Assembly (NCBI RefSeq): GCF_001522545.3
Contig: NC_031779.1
Span: 4,802,460-4,866,459 of the forward strand
DNA length: 64,000 nucleotides
Reading direction: 5' to 3'
Origin: Parus major
Lineage: Eukaryota; Chordata; Aves; Passeriformes; Paridae
The translations under genes were made by a program, and so were the position numbers. Shown in pieces: positions 1-11,149 of the stretch. The notes under the pieces are model-generated. The model was not told the origin of the DNA. It searched no databases and saw only the letters and a program-made list of their open reading frames with translations. The stretch's first letter is position 1. Every line of letters starts with the position of its first letter.

Positions 1-297
1 GACCTGAGCAGTAAGGTGCTCTAATGGTTGAATGGTAGATAGAAGGGTTAAGATAGAATGACTACGCTGTCAATTAGTGTCTGTAAGGTTTATTATCTTT
101 GATAAGGGGAAACGTGCCGTGTTTAACAAAGTAAAGCTGCACTAATGCAAAAGCACAGGTTGCAGAGTCACAGACAATAGAACTGGCCTAACTGGGCTAG
201 TAACACTCTTCGCAGATGTGACTGTTTTCCTTTGTCCCTTTAACAGAAAAGATGGAAGTAGAAGATTCTTAACCTACCTCTGAGTGCGCCCACAGTA

Positions 298-506
298 TGT
301 GTGAGGGTGCCCGCGGTGTGAGGGTGCCCGCGGTGTGTGTGAGTGTACCCAAGGTGTGAGGGTGCCGGCGGTGTGAGTGTGCCCGCGGTGTGGGTGTGAG
401 GGTGCCCGCGGTGTGAGGGTGCCAGCCGTGTGTGCGAGGGTGCCGGCGGTGTGAGGGTGCCCGCGGTGTGGGTGTGAGTGTACCCGCGCTGTGAGGGTGC
501 CCGCGG
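298..506. repeat. GC-rich minisatellite upstream of GTF2A2
   Basis: Eleven imperfect copies of a 17-23 bp unit are seen. Each has a core of the form GTGCCCGCGG (variants GTACCCAAGG, GTGCCGGCGG, GTGCCAGCCG, GTACCCGCGC) and a spacer of TGTGAGG or a longer GT-rich version such as TGTGGGTGTGAGG. The array runs straight into the GC-rich GTF2A2 promoter. Alternating GT and GC steps could favour Z-DNA, and the GGG runs add G-rich character. Long open frames across it on the - strand are a by-product of the repeat and are not annotated. Confidence 0.85.
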
Positions 507-509
507 CGC

Positions 510-960
510 GGGCAGGACTCCCCTGGGCCGGGCCCTGCGGCCGTTCCGCTTCCGGGCCGCGGCGGGCGGGGCGGTGCCGCGCTTCCGGCCGCGCGCGGTG
601 AGGAGCCATGGCGGCGCGGGCCGGGGAGCGCCGGGGCCGGGGCAGCTTCCCCGGGGGCGGCGCCGGGACCGGGGCCGGGACCGGGTGGGGCTTGGCGGGG
701 CCGTGCAGTGCCCGGCTCCTGCCCGGAGTAGCTCCGGCCGGGCCGGCTCCCGGAGCCGGGCCGGGCTGTCGGTTGTGCGGCCCCGCGGCCGGCAGCGCGC
801 CCGAGTGTCGCGCGGTGTTGCGGGGAGGCCTCAGACCGTGCGTGCCCTGCCGTGCGTGTGCCCGACGGGCTCGGCTGAGGGGCGGAGGGGGTTTTATTGT
901 TCCCTTTGTTTGTTTTCAATGAGAGCGAGGACAGCACGGGCGCGCAGCCGCGGATGAGCA
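510..960 (+). promoter_or_regulatory. CpG-island promoter of GTF2A2
   Basis: The stretch is very GC- and CpG-rich compared with the AT-rich DNA on both sides. It holds a GC box (GGGCGGGGCGG near 563-573) and two ETS-type CTTCCGG motifs at 549-555 and 582-588, typical of TATA-less housekeeping promoters. The ETS pair sits just before a good splice donor at 598, so transcription probably starts close to these motifs. The exact start site cannot be read from sequence. Confidence 0.75.
540..597 (+). other. probable noncoding first exon of GTF2A2
   Basis: A consensus donor (GCGCGCG followed by GTGAGG) puts the end of a first exon at 597, just after the two ETS motifs. The start codon lies in the next exon, so this exon would be 5' UTR only, as I recall for mammalian GTF2A2. 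The left boundary is a guess. A second possibility is that the exon runs on past 597, which would include the ATG in good context at 608. Confidence 0.4.
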
Positions 961-987
961 GGACGTGTCCAGCCCTCCCGGTAAACC

Positions 988-1059
988 ATGGCGTATCAGC
1001 TGTATAGGAACACCACGCTGGGGAACAGCCTTCAGGAGAGCCTGGATGAGCTCATACAG
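988..1059 (+). CDS. GTF2A2: GTF2A2 coding exon 1 (residues 1-24)
   Basis: Codes for the first 24 residues and ends in phase 0 at CTCATACAG, with donor GTTGGG (weaker than consensus at +3 and +4). The acceptor upstream is not certain: several AG dinucleotides at about 942-971 follow a T-rich tract, so the 5' UTR part of this exon is undefined. Confidence 0.96.
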
Positions 1060-4000
1060 GTTGGGGGCCTGGGCGACTAGCTTAATAAAGACAGCAATTT
1101 TTATCAAAATGGCTTTGTCGTTCCTGTATCAGGGCACTTATGGCCAAGGCTTGGGAAACTTACTGATTGAAAACGTAAGGGTTTGGTACTCCATTCGCTT
1201 GTGATGGTTTTTCTTTACGTTCTGGGTAAAGGGAAGTGTTTCATGTAAATGGCACAATCTCATGTGGCTCAGTAAATGAACAGCCAGGTTAAGGTGGAAC
1301 ATTGCAGTCAATCAGTTGTTCTTCGGGTTATTTACATCAAATATTTATTATGAAAGGTCTTTGTATAGTACAGAATTGAAGTATAAAAATAGAAATAAAT
1401 ACAGGAACATAATTTTTTGTAGATTGTTCTTCTAGAGATCTGCTTCATTGACGTGAACTTTGCTTTAATGTTTTTAACTTATACTGCATGTTTGAGCTTA
1501 CTTTGAAACAACTCAAAATTTTTATTTTTTTCTTCCAACTACTTTAGTCACAGCAAATCACTCCTCAGTTGGCCCTTCAGGTGCTACTTCAGTTTGATAA
1601 AGCTATAAATTCAGCACTGGCACAGCGAGTCAGGAACAGAGTCAATTTCAGGGTAAGGAAATGATATCTTAAAGTTTTACATGAGATACAGCAACTAAGT
1701 GTTGACGCACAATGTCATTAAAAGCTGTGTGATAAGCAAGAACTTTTGAGGGTTCATTTTGGCTCTACTGATGACTGTTCACATGTATATTCTGTATGCA
1801 GCTGTAAGGCTTGTTACCTTGTTCTGCCAGGAATCTTTGGAATGAATGCAAAAAGCAGATGATGAAAACAGGGAAGAGGGAAATGCTTTTTTGATGGATA
1901 ACATTGCCATCCTCAGTGTCTTGCAGATGAGGAGGGAGTCTTTTGCTTCTCGCAGCTGTCCCTAGCAAAAGTGAGATGAGGCCAGATTTTCAGCCACATG
2001 AGTAATGTGAAGAGAGACTAGAGAGTTTTAGATCTACCCTTTCACTGGATCATTTTGTAGCTATTTTCTGTAGGTATCATAGAAAAATAAGTTGGGGGGT
2101 GTTCCCAATCAGCCATCCTAATTGATGCTAGATAGCCAGCAAGTTGTTAAATGTTAACTTGAATGTAATGTTAAGAAAAAAACCACAAAACCCAGCTTTC
2201 TGTTAACTTTTGTCATAATACTTCTCTACAGTCTATGTAGAACACATTCATGATGTGGGTTCCTAAGGGACTAGATTTTAAACAATGTAGAGATGTTAAA
2301 AATAGCATAATTTTTCTTAAATTGTTTTGTATATATGACATGGTATAAAAAAAGTTTAGCATGTATTTAGTGGATAAATTTAAAAAATGTTACTTGGAGC
2401 TTAAGTTCTAAGTTCAAGAATGTAAATTTAAAATATGTAAAATTGCAGGTCAGGAGTTTTCCATATTGACATCCTCAGTAATACATCAAATAGCAGGGAT
2501 ACCCCTTTATGTTATATATTTGTCATGATTTTTTATTTAAGCTGCCAGCTGCCACTTTGTTTAAGCAATTGCAGAATTCACATCTTGTGATCACTGCTGT
2601 ATCTGATTTTTCTTATGACCCAGTATTTTAAGAAATGTTTTTTGCTACTGATCCTTTGTATACATTAGAAAAATTGTAAAACAACTTTGCCTACCTGAGG
2701 AGCCTCCCCTTGGATATCCTGTAATGTCACTCCATGGTCTTGAGAATTTCAGCCACTGGAGGGCATTTAAACTCCAGTTTTCCTCAGAATTGCTTGCTTG
2801 CCAGTTTGTATGCATTCAGGACCACTGTTGGCTTGTAGCACATCTGTTCAAGAAGGGACATAGTTCAGTAGATACTCATTGTGTTTTCTGTTGCTTTTGA
2901 GATGCGTCCTATAGCAAATGTCTCTTGTTTTTTTATAGGGGTCTCTGAACACATACAGGTTCTGTGACAATGTATGGACATTTGTACTGAATGACGTGGA
3001 ATTTAGGGAGGTCACCGAACTCGTGAAAGTGGATAAAGTGAAAATTGTAGCATGTGATGGCAAAAGTAAGTATGAAATATGATATAAATAGGCTGAGATG
3101 TGAGACTTGATTGTTTATAGAAAGCTTTGATCAAATGTCTTACTGAAGCCAGATTGACTGTATGACTTAAACAGAGGTAGGGCTCTGCATTCCCTTTTAC
3201 ATCTGATGAGAGATGAAACAAAAGCCAGCTAAATGCTTCCCTGACTCATAAGCACTGAGGCAGAACCATGTTAGGGACTGCTGTGCACCTGTTGTTGGGA
3301 AGTACATAACAACAAGAGCAATTAGAAAGCCAGAAGTAATCTATATTTTTTGTGTGGTGAGTTTTCTAGTGCTAATCTATTTGTTAGGTTAGCACCATGT
3401 TTTACTGAGTCTGAAGAGTGCTTCAACTGTCTGAGCTAGGAATTGTCTGAGAAAAGTGTCTAAGCAGTCATTCTCTGAATTTGATAGCTGGGGACACAAA
3501 CTCATGAAAAGCATGTGGGCATTTGCAAGTCATAAGACTGACTTGTCGCCTAACAGATCCTCTCTATGTACACTACTTGTGGGAGTTTACAATCCATGTC
3601 TGCTTGACTGGATTACTTTTGCCCATGTCCCTTGATATTCTTTCCTGGAAAAAGTAATTCAGTGACTTTGTGGCAAGCTGCTTTATAACTTTTAAAGCCA
3701 TCAATGTGACAGAGTATCGCTGAAGCTGTGTGAAATGCTGCCACTTGTTTCATCCTCAGAGAGAGATGCTAAAAGCAGGAACTGAACATGGAAAAGGCTT
3801 TATTTTAATGCACCATAGACCTCTGAAATAGGTTCTTCATGGCTTGCTGACTCTGGCATGCTTACAATAGTCACTTCAAGTTGTAGTTCTAAAGAATTGA
3901 CAGAATTTATTGTTTTCTCAACTTCTGGTATTAGCCAAGCATATAATCTTACTGCTTGTTTTTTGTGTGCTTATTATAGCTAGTGGAGGAAACCTTACTT

Positions 4001-4726
4001 TCCAAGTATTAATCATTTTCATTCTTGATAAATTGTGCAGATAAAATTTAAACAGCTGGATGACTTGAAGTTGCTATTAACATTACAACCTTTTTTTTTT
4101 CCCATGAGAAGCTGACTTTTTGAAGGAGCAGTACTAAACACTGGCTTGTCGTTCTCCAGATTTGAGTTACATACTTTTTCCACAGCTCTAAAAACAAGAA
4201 AGCAGTAATGATAGTGTATCAAAAATTGCACTGGTGTTAATTGGTGATTCTGACAAAAGGTCAGAACGGAGAATTGGTCTCAGTTGCTTTATGAAGACCA
4301 TGCTCATTTTTGCATCTATTTCAAAGTGCACAATAAGCTATAGCCCACACTCCATCAGAGTTGGAGCTTGTGCTGCTGGATGTGCAGAAACCTTTCTCCT
4401 TAGTAAATGATAGCCAGATCTGCTTATGGCTGACTGCAGTGAAGGGTTTGTGTATCATTGCATGTTAGAGTTAAGCTTTTAGCATTTTTAATGTATCTGC
4501 GTGCACAACCCTGGAGTTTTGTGCTGGCTCTTCTCAGTGTTGCTAAGTGAAGTGAAACAGCACAAACAGTTCATGCATGGCATTGAGAGCAGTAGAGGGA
4601 ATCGGGCAGGTACAGAACATGTTCTGAAATGCTCGGGGAATGCTTTAGAACTTGGGGAAGGTATTAGAGAATGCTCTTGCTTCTCTGTTTTCTTTCCTAG
4701 ACACTGGTTCCAATACTGCAGAATGA
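988..4726 (+). CDS. GTF2A2: transcription initiation factor IIA subunit 2 (TFIIA gamma), four coding exons
   Basis: Small subunit of TFIIA, the nuclear general factor that binds TBP and DNA upstream of the TATA box and stabilises the RNA polymerase II pre-initiation complex. Coding exons are 988-1059, 1548-1652, 2939-3065 and 4701-4726. Joined, they give 109 residues, the usual vertebrate length, starting [10 protein letters not shown] and ending NTGSNTAE. Residues 1 to about 50 form the helical part that pairs with the alpha/beta subunit; the rest forms the beta-barrel that contacts TBP and DNA. Against human as I remember it, only S46 (A), V88 (I) and A108 (T) differ. All introns are GT/AG, with lengths of 488, 1286 and 1635 bases. 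The ATG at 988 has a strong context (AAACCATGG). The CpG-island promoter fits a housekeeping gene. GCNT3 converges on it from the right, as in human. Confidence 0.98.
1548..1652 (+). CDS. GTF2A2: GTF2A2 coding exon 2 (residues 25-59)
   Basis: Acceptor is a long pyrimidine tract ending ACTTTAG before TCACAGCAA; donor is AGG followed by GTAAGG. It is 105 bases, phase 0 at both ends, and codes for SQQITPQ through RVNFR, the second half of the helical domain. Residue 46 is serine rather than the alanine of human. Confidence 0.97.
2939..3065 (+). CDS. GTF2A2: GTF2A2 coding exon 3 (residues 60-101 plus one base)
   Basis: Acceptor TTTTTTTATAG, donor AAAA followed by GTAAGT. It codes for the conserved beta-barrel core from GSLNTYRF to VACDGK. 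It leaves in phase 1, splitting the codon for N102 with the last exon. A conservative valine sits at residue 88. Confidence 0.97.
4701..4726 (+). CDS. GTF2A2: GTF2A2 last coding exon (residues 102-109 and stop)
   Basis: Acceptor TTTTCTTTCCTAG. The first two bases complete N102; then TGSNTAE and TGA at 4724-4726. This tiny coding piece is found only by knowing the family's C-terminus, and it restores the full 109 residues. The 3' UTR follows directly. Confidence 0.95.
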
Positions 4727-5012
4727 ATAGACCTGTGGTTTGTCTGCAATATTTTCTGTTGATATGCAGCACTTTCTGGAGAGAAGCAGCATGGAAAGGG
4801 ACTGATCATACACAATTCTTGAGATGCAGATGTGAGTTAATCCATACTAGACAGCATCACAGAATGACAGGGGAAGAAATACCTGTAGCATTTCTTCATT
4901 TCACCTTATAGGGCATGAATACAATGTTACCTTTTTTTTAATTACAAGAGATACTGTTGTCCTTTTTTTGTTTAAAACAATTTCTGTAATAAACTTTTAT
5001 TTAAAAACTTTT
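4727..5012 (+). terminator. GTF2A2 3' UTR with poly(A) signal
   Basis: A canonical AATAAA lies at 4988-4993, 262 bases after the stop codon, followed by a T-rich stretch. Cleavage is expected near 5005-5015. No other strong signal lies between the stop and this hexamer. Confidence 0.75.
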
Positions 5013-5660
5013 GAAAGAGTGATCATTGGAAAACTTTGTTTAGAAACTAGCATTAACATTCCGTATTTTCCCAAAATTTTCTAAGTGTGTTTAGAGAAAT
5101 GCTGTAAATGAAAAAGTCTTTCAGTTACAGGGTTCTGAGTGTGGTTGCACTTTTAAGTATTGCAAGAAATGGCTGTTACAGAATGATGGATGAGGACATC
5201 AGCGAAAGCCTGGCAGCTCTTGCTGGGCAGCACGTTTGTGTGTTTGTGACTGCATCTTTTTGTCTATAAATAGCTCTGCTACGTGCCCTTTGCTGCACCC
5301 TGCAGATTGGTAAGTAACCATGTTTGAAACCAAAAGAAGAGACAAGTTGCTTTTATTTCAACTACACAATAAGTGTCTGTTTTTGTGTAAGGGATGCAAA
5401 TGTCTATCTGTGCCATGTTTTCTCTTGTTCTACATCTGACTCAATCTTCCAGGTTTAATTTTTTTTTGTTCTCTAAAAATCATGTGGTAAACTGAATTTC
5501 AAGCCGTACAAGCATAAAAATTTGCGCTTCCTACCTCCAAGTACTTGTAATCTCTTCCTGTCTCTAGGCAGATTTCTACATTTTAAGTTTTCTGTAGCCT
5601 TTGGACTCCCCTAATGCAAATAGTTGTATCTTATATTTTGTTCCAATTAAGTGTGCATTA

Positions 5661-5945
5661 GAATCATAGAATGGCCATGGTTGGAAGGGACCTTAAGCAT
5701 GGTCTCGTTCCAGCCCCTGACATGGGCAGGGATATTTTCCCCTATCTCAGGTTGCTCCAAGCCCCATCCAACTTGGCCTTGAGCATTTCCAGGGTTGGGG
5801 CAGCCACAGCCTCTCTGGGAAACTTGTTCTAGTGTCTCATCACCATCACAGGGAAGAATTTCTTCCTATTATCTAAACCTATCCTCTCTCAGTTTGAAGT
5901 CATTTCCCCTTGTCCTGCTGCTCCAGGCTTTAACCTCCTGGATCT
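5661..5945 (-). mobile_element. CR1 LINE 3'-end fragment
   Basis: Opens with AATCATAGAATGG and TTGGAAGGGACC, the reverse complement of the avian CR1 3' tail. It continues through typical CR1 text (CCAACTTGGCCTTGAGCA, GGGGCAGCCACAGCCT, TTCCCCTTGTCCTGCTGC). It is 5'-truncated, as nearly all CR1 copies are, and lies on the minus strand in the 3' flank of GTF2A2. Confidence 0.92.
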
Positions 5946-8900
5946 GCTTCTTCTGTGCAGGTTGTTTCAGTTCACTGAAGGAGCAGGGAGCAAAGGGAAG
6001 TTAAAGCAGTCTGGTGCCAATGTTCTTTCTGCTTTTTGTTGCTTTGCTCTCTATAACTTTGTTGCTACTTGCTATTTTTTGTGTTTGAATTTCAGCTAAT
6101 CCTGCCCAGTTAATGTGGTTAATGTACTTCGTGGTCTTGGAAGATTGAATTTACAGCTAAAACCATCAACTGCACTTCTGCTATACTAAGCTATTGTAAT
6201 ATCCAATGGAAGACACGTCATTTCACTTGCTCGAGCATCAGCATACTTGCTGCTGCCTATTTGGGTCTTCTTTGCCTGTAGTGTTCCAGACTTTTTAATT
6301 TATTTGATATTTCTTTAGGAATATCACAATTGCTTCCACTTCTCAGCAGCAGAGAGAAAGTAAAATATACCTGTGCAACTTGACATTGAACTGGAATGGA
6401 TGTTTCTATTTAGAAAGTAAATTAACTTAAAGAAAGTGAAGGAAAGAATAAACACAGTGCAGAACTGGCTGTGGATGACTGCCTGTTTAAACATGGTTTC
6501 CAAGAAAAAGGATTTTGTCGATTCTATAGGTGTGCAAACCAGGATGTTATCTGATGCAAGCTGTTTGCTCAGTCAGGGATGTCAATACCTGAATTCAAAT
6601 GTTATCAGAGAGGCAGAAATTAAAGCGCAGAGCAGGAAGAATTTATGATGAATTTCCAGAAGACAGGTTTAATCAGGATCATTATGTACCTTTGCACCCT
6701 GACTAGGCACAGTGAGGTAGAGGAGAGTTACTCAAAGCACAGATACTTGTGTTTAAGGATCTTGGCAGCTTAGGGGGTAGGATTTCAGTCAAGGTCCTAC
6801 TGACCTGGGTTTGCTTTTCTGTAGTCTAAAATTTTGGTGTGGGGAAGAAAGTAGGAGCATGTTACAAAGCACTTCAGTAAGACTGTACTGGGAGACATTA
6901 ACTTTTTCTTCACTATAACCTAAATGGTGGTCTTTATTAGGATTAGCTATTATGGACTAGGAGGTAGTAATTTCCAGTATTTTGGTTTGCATCTTTTGCT
7001 AAAAGAACACATCCTTCAAGGACATGGAAAATTGTTTACTGAGACTCTAGTTAACATTTTATGGGAACTACTGTTGCAGTCAGAAGAAAAATAACATCCT
7101 AACCCTGCTCCCTGAATCAGTTTTACTCAGTAAAAAAAAAAAAAAATTACTCAAAATAAATTTTTATATTTACTGCAAATACTTCATAGGTACTGCGTTC
7201 ATATAGTTCATGTTTACTTTTTGTTTCTTTAGAATTTGTTACCTGTTTTCCTACAAATTCATTGTCTTTGACCCATCTCTTTATTAAAGGGTATCTCAGA
7301 GATGATCATATAAAATATCAAATGCAAAGCAAGAAGGAAATAGACCCTCCTAACTAAAGCTAAAAAGCTGTTATGGACGGGTTGTGTAAGTATGTAATAA
7401 GCTACATTGTTCTTGTAAAAATAAAGTGAAAACCACTTGGAAATAAAACATCATTTTTAGCCAGGTTTAAAACAAAAAAAATCTGTTATTAAATTCCAGA
7501 ATTCTAATTTCGTCTTCCTTCCGTGCACTTTTTGAAAGGTAAATTTGCAGCATATTTCCTCCTTAAACAACTGCTGGCTCATTTACAGTTCAAGTTGTGA
7601 GTTAATGATTGTAGACAGAAGCATCAGAAGTAGATTTTTTACTACACAAAGTTAATATTTATGATATGACTTCCAATTGGACAGCCCATGATTTTTCTGA
7701 TGCATTACCTATGGGGTTTAATCTATTTTTGAAGGTGGTCCTATTATCTGATGTGATTGTGCTACTTTGGGCTAGAGCTGGTCCTACTCTATTCCAAGTT
7801 CCTTCTCTTTTCGGTTCTGCAACTGCAAATTACAAGATTTCTCTGTGCTCTGTTGCCAGCTCTAAGAGGCCAGCTATCTGATTTCTAAGATCTTTTGAGA
7901 TCTCTGGACGGCAAAGTTCTGTACTAGAGTTGAGTGGTGGTTTTTACTGCTATTTCCAATGTCAGAGACATATCACTGCTTTGATGTATGACTACACTCA
8001 TGCCATTTCTAATGTCTTTGAAAGAGGATATTGTGAGAACATTCCTTTGGAAGAATCGTTTTGTCTTTGTTCACCTTAAGCATTTGGGAGTAGGCCGATT
8101 CTTTCAGAAGAAGTTAGGTCACTACTAAAAGAAGTGATTTGAAAATAAATTTGCACAAGATAGCCTTTGTTTTTGCAACCAAATCATCTGAGAGGAATTC
8201 TGGGTAGTAACACCATCAGAAAACGGGGATTTCCTTTGGATCAAGAAAATTGGATGTCAAGGTTTGCTAGCTGTTTACTTCTGCAGGTAATAACACCAGA
8301 ACAGTCGTTTTCATCCAAAGCAGTGACCTCTGAGCAGTTTGTGTTGCTAGATAACTGCTGTCCCTCCTACTGAGTCACCAAGCTGTTTTCTGGTATGCTG
8401 GCTTCACATGATGCCTTTATATTCTATGGGCAAGCTCTTTCAAATCTGGATTAATGCTTAGATTCTCTGTGTTCAGGTTTAACCAGGAAGGGCAAAGATT
8501 GCAGTGAGTAACATTAAAGAAAAAATACTTTGACTTTGCTAAAAGGCTTACCATGGAACAGATTTGAAGTGGCACTTTCCACCCCCAATCTAAATCCTTG
8601 TCTCTCTCTCCATCTGTAACATTTTAGTGTGTGACAAGAACAGATGAAACACTGTTGTTACAGTGTGTACAAGCAATACTTCATGTTTCTGAGAGAAGAA
8701 AGAGCTGAAGAAGTTAAACATATTTACAAAGTAAAGGGGATAAAAATTACTATTGACAAGTCTATAACTTGTAAGTATGTATCTTTCTGTACAGGTATAT
8801 TTGCAAAATAACAGGCCCCTCATTCAAGAATTTTTCACTGTTTCAAGCTAGGATTCCTTCCAGGCACCCCAATACATTTGTTCTTTGAGAAATAAATTAT

Positions 8901-9089
8901 TTTGGTTTTACAGACATTTATTTCAGGGATGGATTTGGTTTTGATGCAATTTCTTGTTAATTATGGGAATTTTTTTGTCTCCATGAATATGCACACTTTT
9001 CCTCAATTTTCCAAGGGAAAAAGACAACACTTTGACACAGTTAGAAACATGTGGATATTAAATGCAAAAAGAAGGGAACAGAGCCTGTG

Positions 9090-9385
9090 TGAAACTAAGT
9101 CACAGGTTTCTCACTCTGGCCTGAGAAAGCGGGAGAGGGAATCCAAACAGTCCTTGGTAAATGACAACAATCTGCAGGTGGTGTTTAGGAAAACAGTCAA
9201 GGGGTGATGTTCCACTTAACCAATGCTGGTGATGTGTTGCTTTAATGAGCAGTGAGAGTTTTACCTCTCAGACCTTCTCGAACATATGTATAAAAGAAGA
9301 TCAAGAATAATAAACTTTGCTCTCCTTTTCAGCACACAAGAGAGTCTGTGTCATTCTTCTTGCCGTTTCCAATAGAGTGACAGTT
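9090..9385 (+). mobile_element. probable solo LTR of an endogenous retrovirus
   Basis: TATAAAA at 9289-9295 is followed at short distance by AATAAA at 9309-9314 and then TTTGCTCTCC and a CACACAAGAGAG stretch. Such close packing of TATA box and poly(A) signal is typical of avian retroviral LTRs (U3/R/U5). I see no gag, pol or env reading frame beside it and did not find clean target-site duplications, so the limits are approximate. It could instead be a chance grouping. Confidence 0.4.
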
Positions 9386-10386
9386 CTCTGCCTGTTTCAG
9401 TCCAGAAACTTGAACATATCCCAGCCCCCCACAGTGAACCCCTTGGCACTAGTTTGCCATTCTGAACTAATACATGTAAATTTAAAGTAAGTGAGAGAGT
9501 TCTAACAAGCAAAATCAGGTTAGGCAGCAGTGGTTTGATGCAGTTTTCTATGGTGGGAGACTTGAGTTCTTACCCTAAGTCATCAGAGAAGTTTTGTTTG
9601 TTTTAAAATAATGTACTAGACATGGAGATAATTTCTATTTTATGTTGAATTTTCTACTGAAACCATTTTAAAAAGTTGTATCTTACCATCAGCATAAAGC
9701 TTTAAGCTCAAGCAAATGTCTGCTTACCTAAGTTGGAAACCACTCTCTCCAGGATCAGTAATCCTATTTATTTTCTCTTTTGCATAAACACATGCCCAAT
9801 GATACACTGGGTATTTATGTTTGAGAGCTTTCCTTGCCGGTACTTGGAGTTGTTGTCTGTAAAATCACCATGGCATTTTAAAAATCACTATTTTACAACC
9901 AAATTCACTTTAAAGTGTCTAACAAAATTGCAATGACATACCTTTTCAAGACAGTTACTTCATCTTTTCATCCTACTTAAATCAACATTTGAAAGATCAG
10001 TGTGACTGTAGTCATAACTTCATCTAAGTGTACCCTGGTGTTATGGAATTGCTTCAGATGTTCTGAATAATGCTAATTCTCCACTGTAGACCTTAAATTT
10101 GCAGTACTTAGAAGGAAGTTACTTTAATAGATTTTTTTTTTTTTTTACATAAAGTCAATGGCATTAATCCCTCAGCATTACAGATAGTGAAAAGTTGTTG
10201 GATCCACAGAAAGTGGCTAGCTTTAGTATGAGAAGGTGAGAAAAACACATGGATGAAATACAGAAGTGTGCAGGTCTTCCTTTCAGCTTCTAGAAACTTA
10301 AACAAACAGTGTGTTAGGTGATTGGCTTGTTCATTGTGCATTACCGGATATGGTAATTACAGTAATGAAATATCACCAAAATATCC

Positions 10387-10409
10387 TTTTTTTTGGGGGG
10401 GGGGGGGGG
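10387..10409. repeat. T8G15 homopolymer run
   Basis: Eight T followed by fifteen G (10395-10409), then a purine-rich AAGGAGGGGAG stretch. It lies about 185 bases past the GCNT3 poly(A) signal. Long G runs are rare in vertebrate DNA and prone to length error in sequencing. Confidence 0.9.
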
Positions 10410-10594
10410 AAGGAGGGGAGATTGGTGGGAAGAAGGATGTAGAACTTAGAAAATGTAGGTTTACACACCTTTGTGTGCATCCTTCTATCTGTGTTTCAGA
10501 CAAAGTGGATGCACAAAGGGTTAACTGATTTAATGCTTTGCCCAGGAGCACAAACCATTCTCCTCAGGGGATATAAAACACCGAAGCGCTATGT

Positions 10595-11149
10595 ATTTTA
10601 GTATCTTGGATTTTATTGAAGGTTGACTTTTGACTAACGGCTTCTGATGGAGCCGAAGTTTAGTGAGGCAAAAGCAGCAGCCAGATGTTCAGCTGAGCAG
10701 CGCTGAGGGTGCCAGGAACGGGCGGTGCTCTGTGGAAAAGCAAATTACTCATGGTTTCAGCTCTGCCCCTAGCCGGACCTGCAGCCACCGTGACCCGGCC
10801 CTGCCCGTCTACAAGCGTCTGGGCTCACCTTTGCCGATAGACCCAGGCAAACGCCCCGCCCGCTTCCTCCAGCCGATCCGGGGGAGAGCGGCGCTCCCGC
10901 GCCCTCTGAGGGGACCCCGCGGGCCGGGCCGGGCTGAGCCTCCCGCCCTTCCACACCGGGCCGGCCCGTCCGTCTGTCCGTCCGTCCGGACAGCCCCGCG
11001 CCCACCAATGGAGCTTCTCCCCGGGGCCGCGCCGAGACGTGGGCCCCTCAGGGGCCCAGGGGATCCTCTCCCGCTGTCCCCGAGGCGCCGTGGGCTAGAC
11101 CCGCCCACGGAAGGCAACAGGTGCTGGCCAGAGTCTCCGCGGCTCCCCC
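10595..11149 (-). terminator. GCNT3 3' UTR with poly(A) signal
   Basis: Reading the minus strand from the TGA at 11150-11152, the first good AATAAA is the complement of TTTATT at 10612-10617. The UTR nearest the stop is as GC-rich as the coding exon and includes a short (GTCC)n run at about 10970-10988; GC content drops sharply near the poly(A) signal. The 3' end is therefore near 10595. Confidence 0.65.

Larger units (their letters stand above)
5013..10594. other. intergenic region between convergent GTF2A2 and GCNT3
   Basis: AT-rich DNA with no gene that I can recognise on either strand; open frames here are below about 105 codons and show no family features. It holds a CR1 fragment (5661-5945), an A-run (about 7132-7146), a probable LTR piece (about 9090-9385) and a T8G15 run (10387-10409). 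The spacing leaves both genes their own poly(A) signals. Confidence 0.6.

Noticed and set aside
269..937. 222-codon frame on the minus strand over the GTF2A2 promoter
   Set aside because: It reads the minisatellite and CpG island backwards and gives repeated low-complexity peptides; no start context or family.
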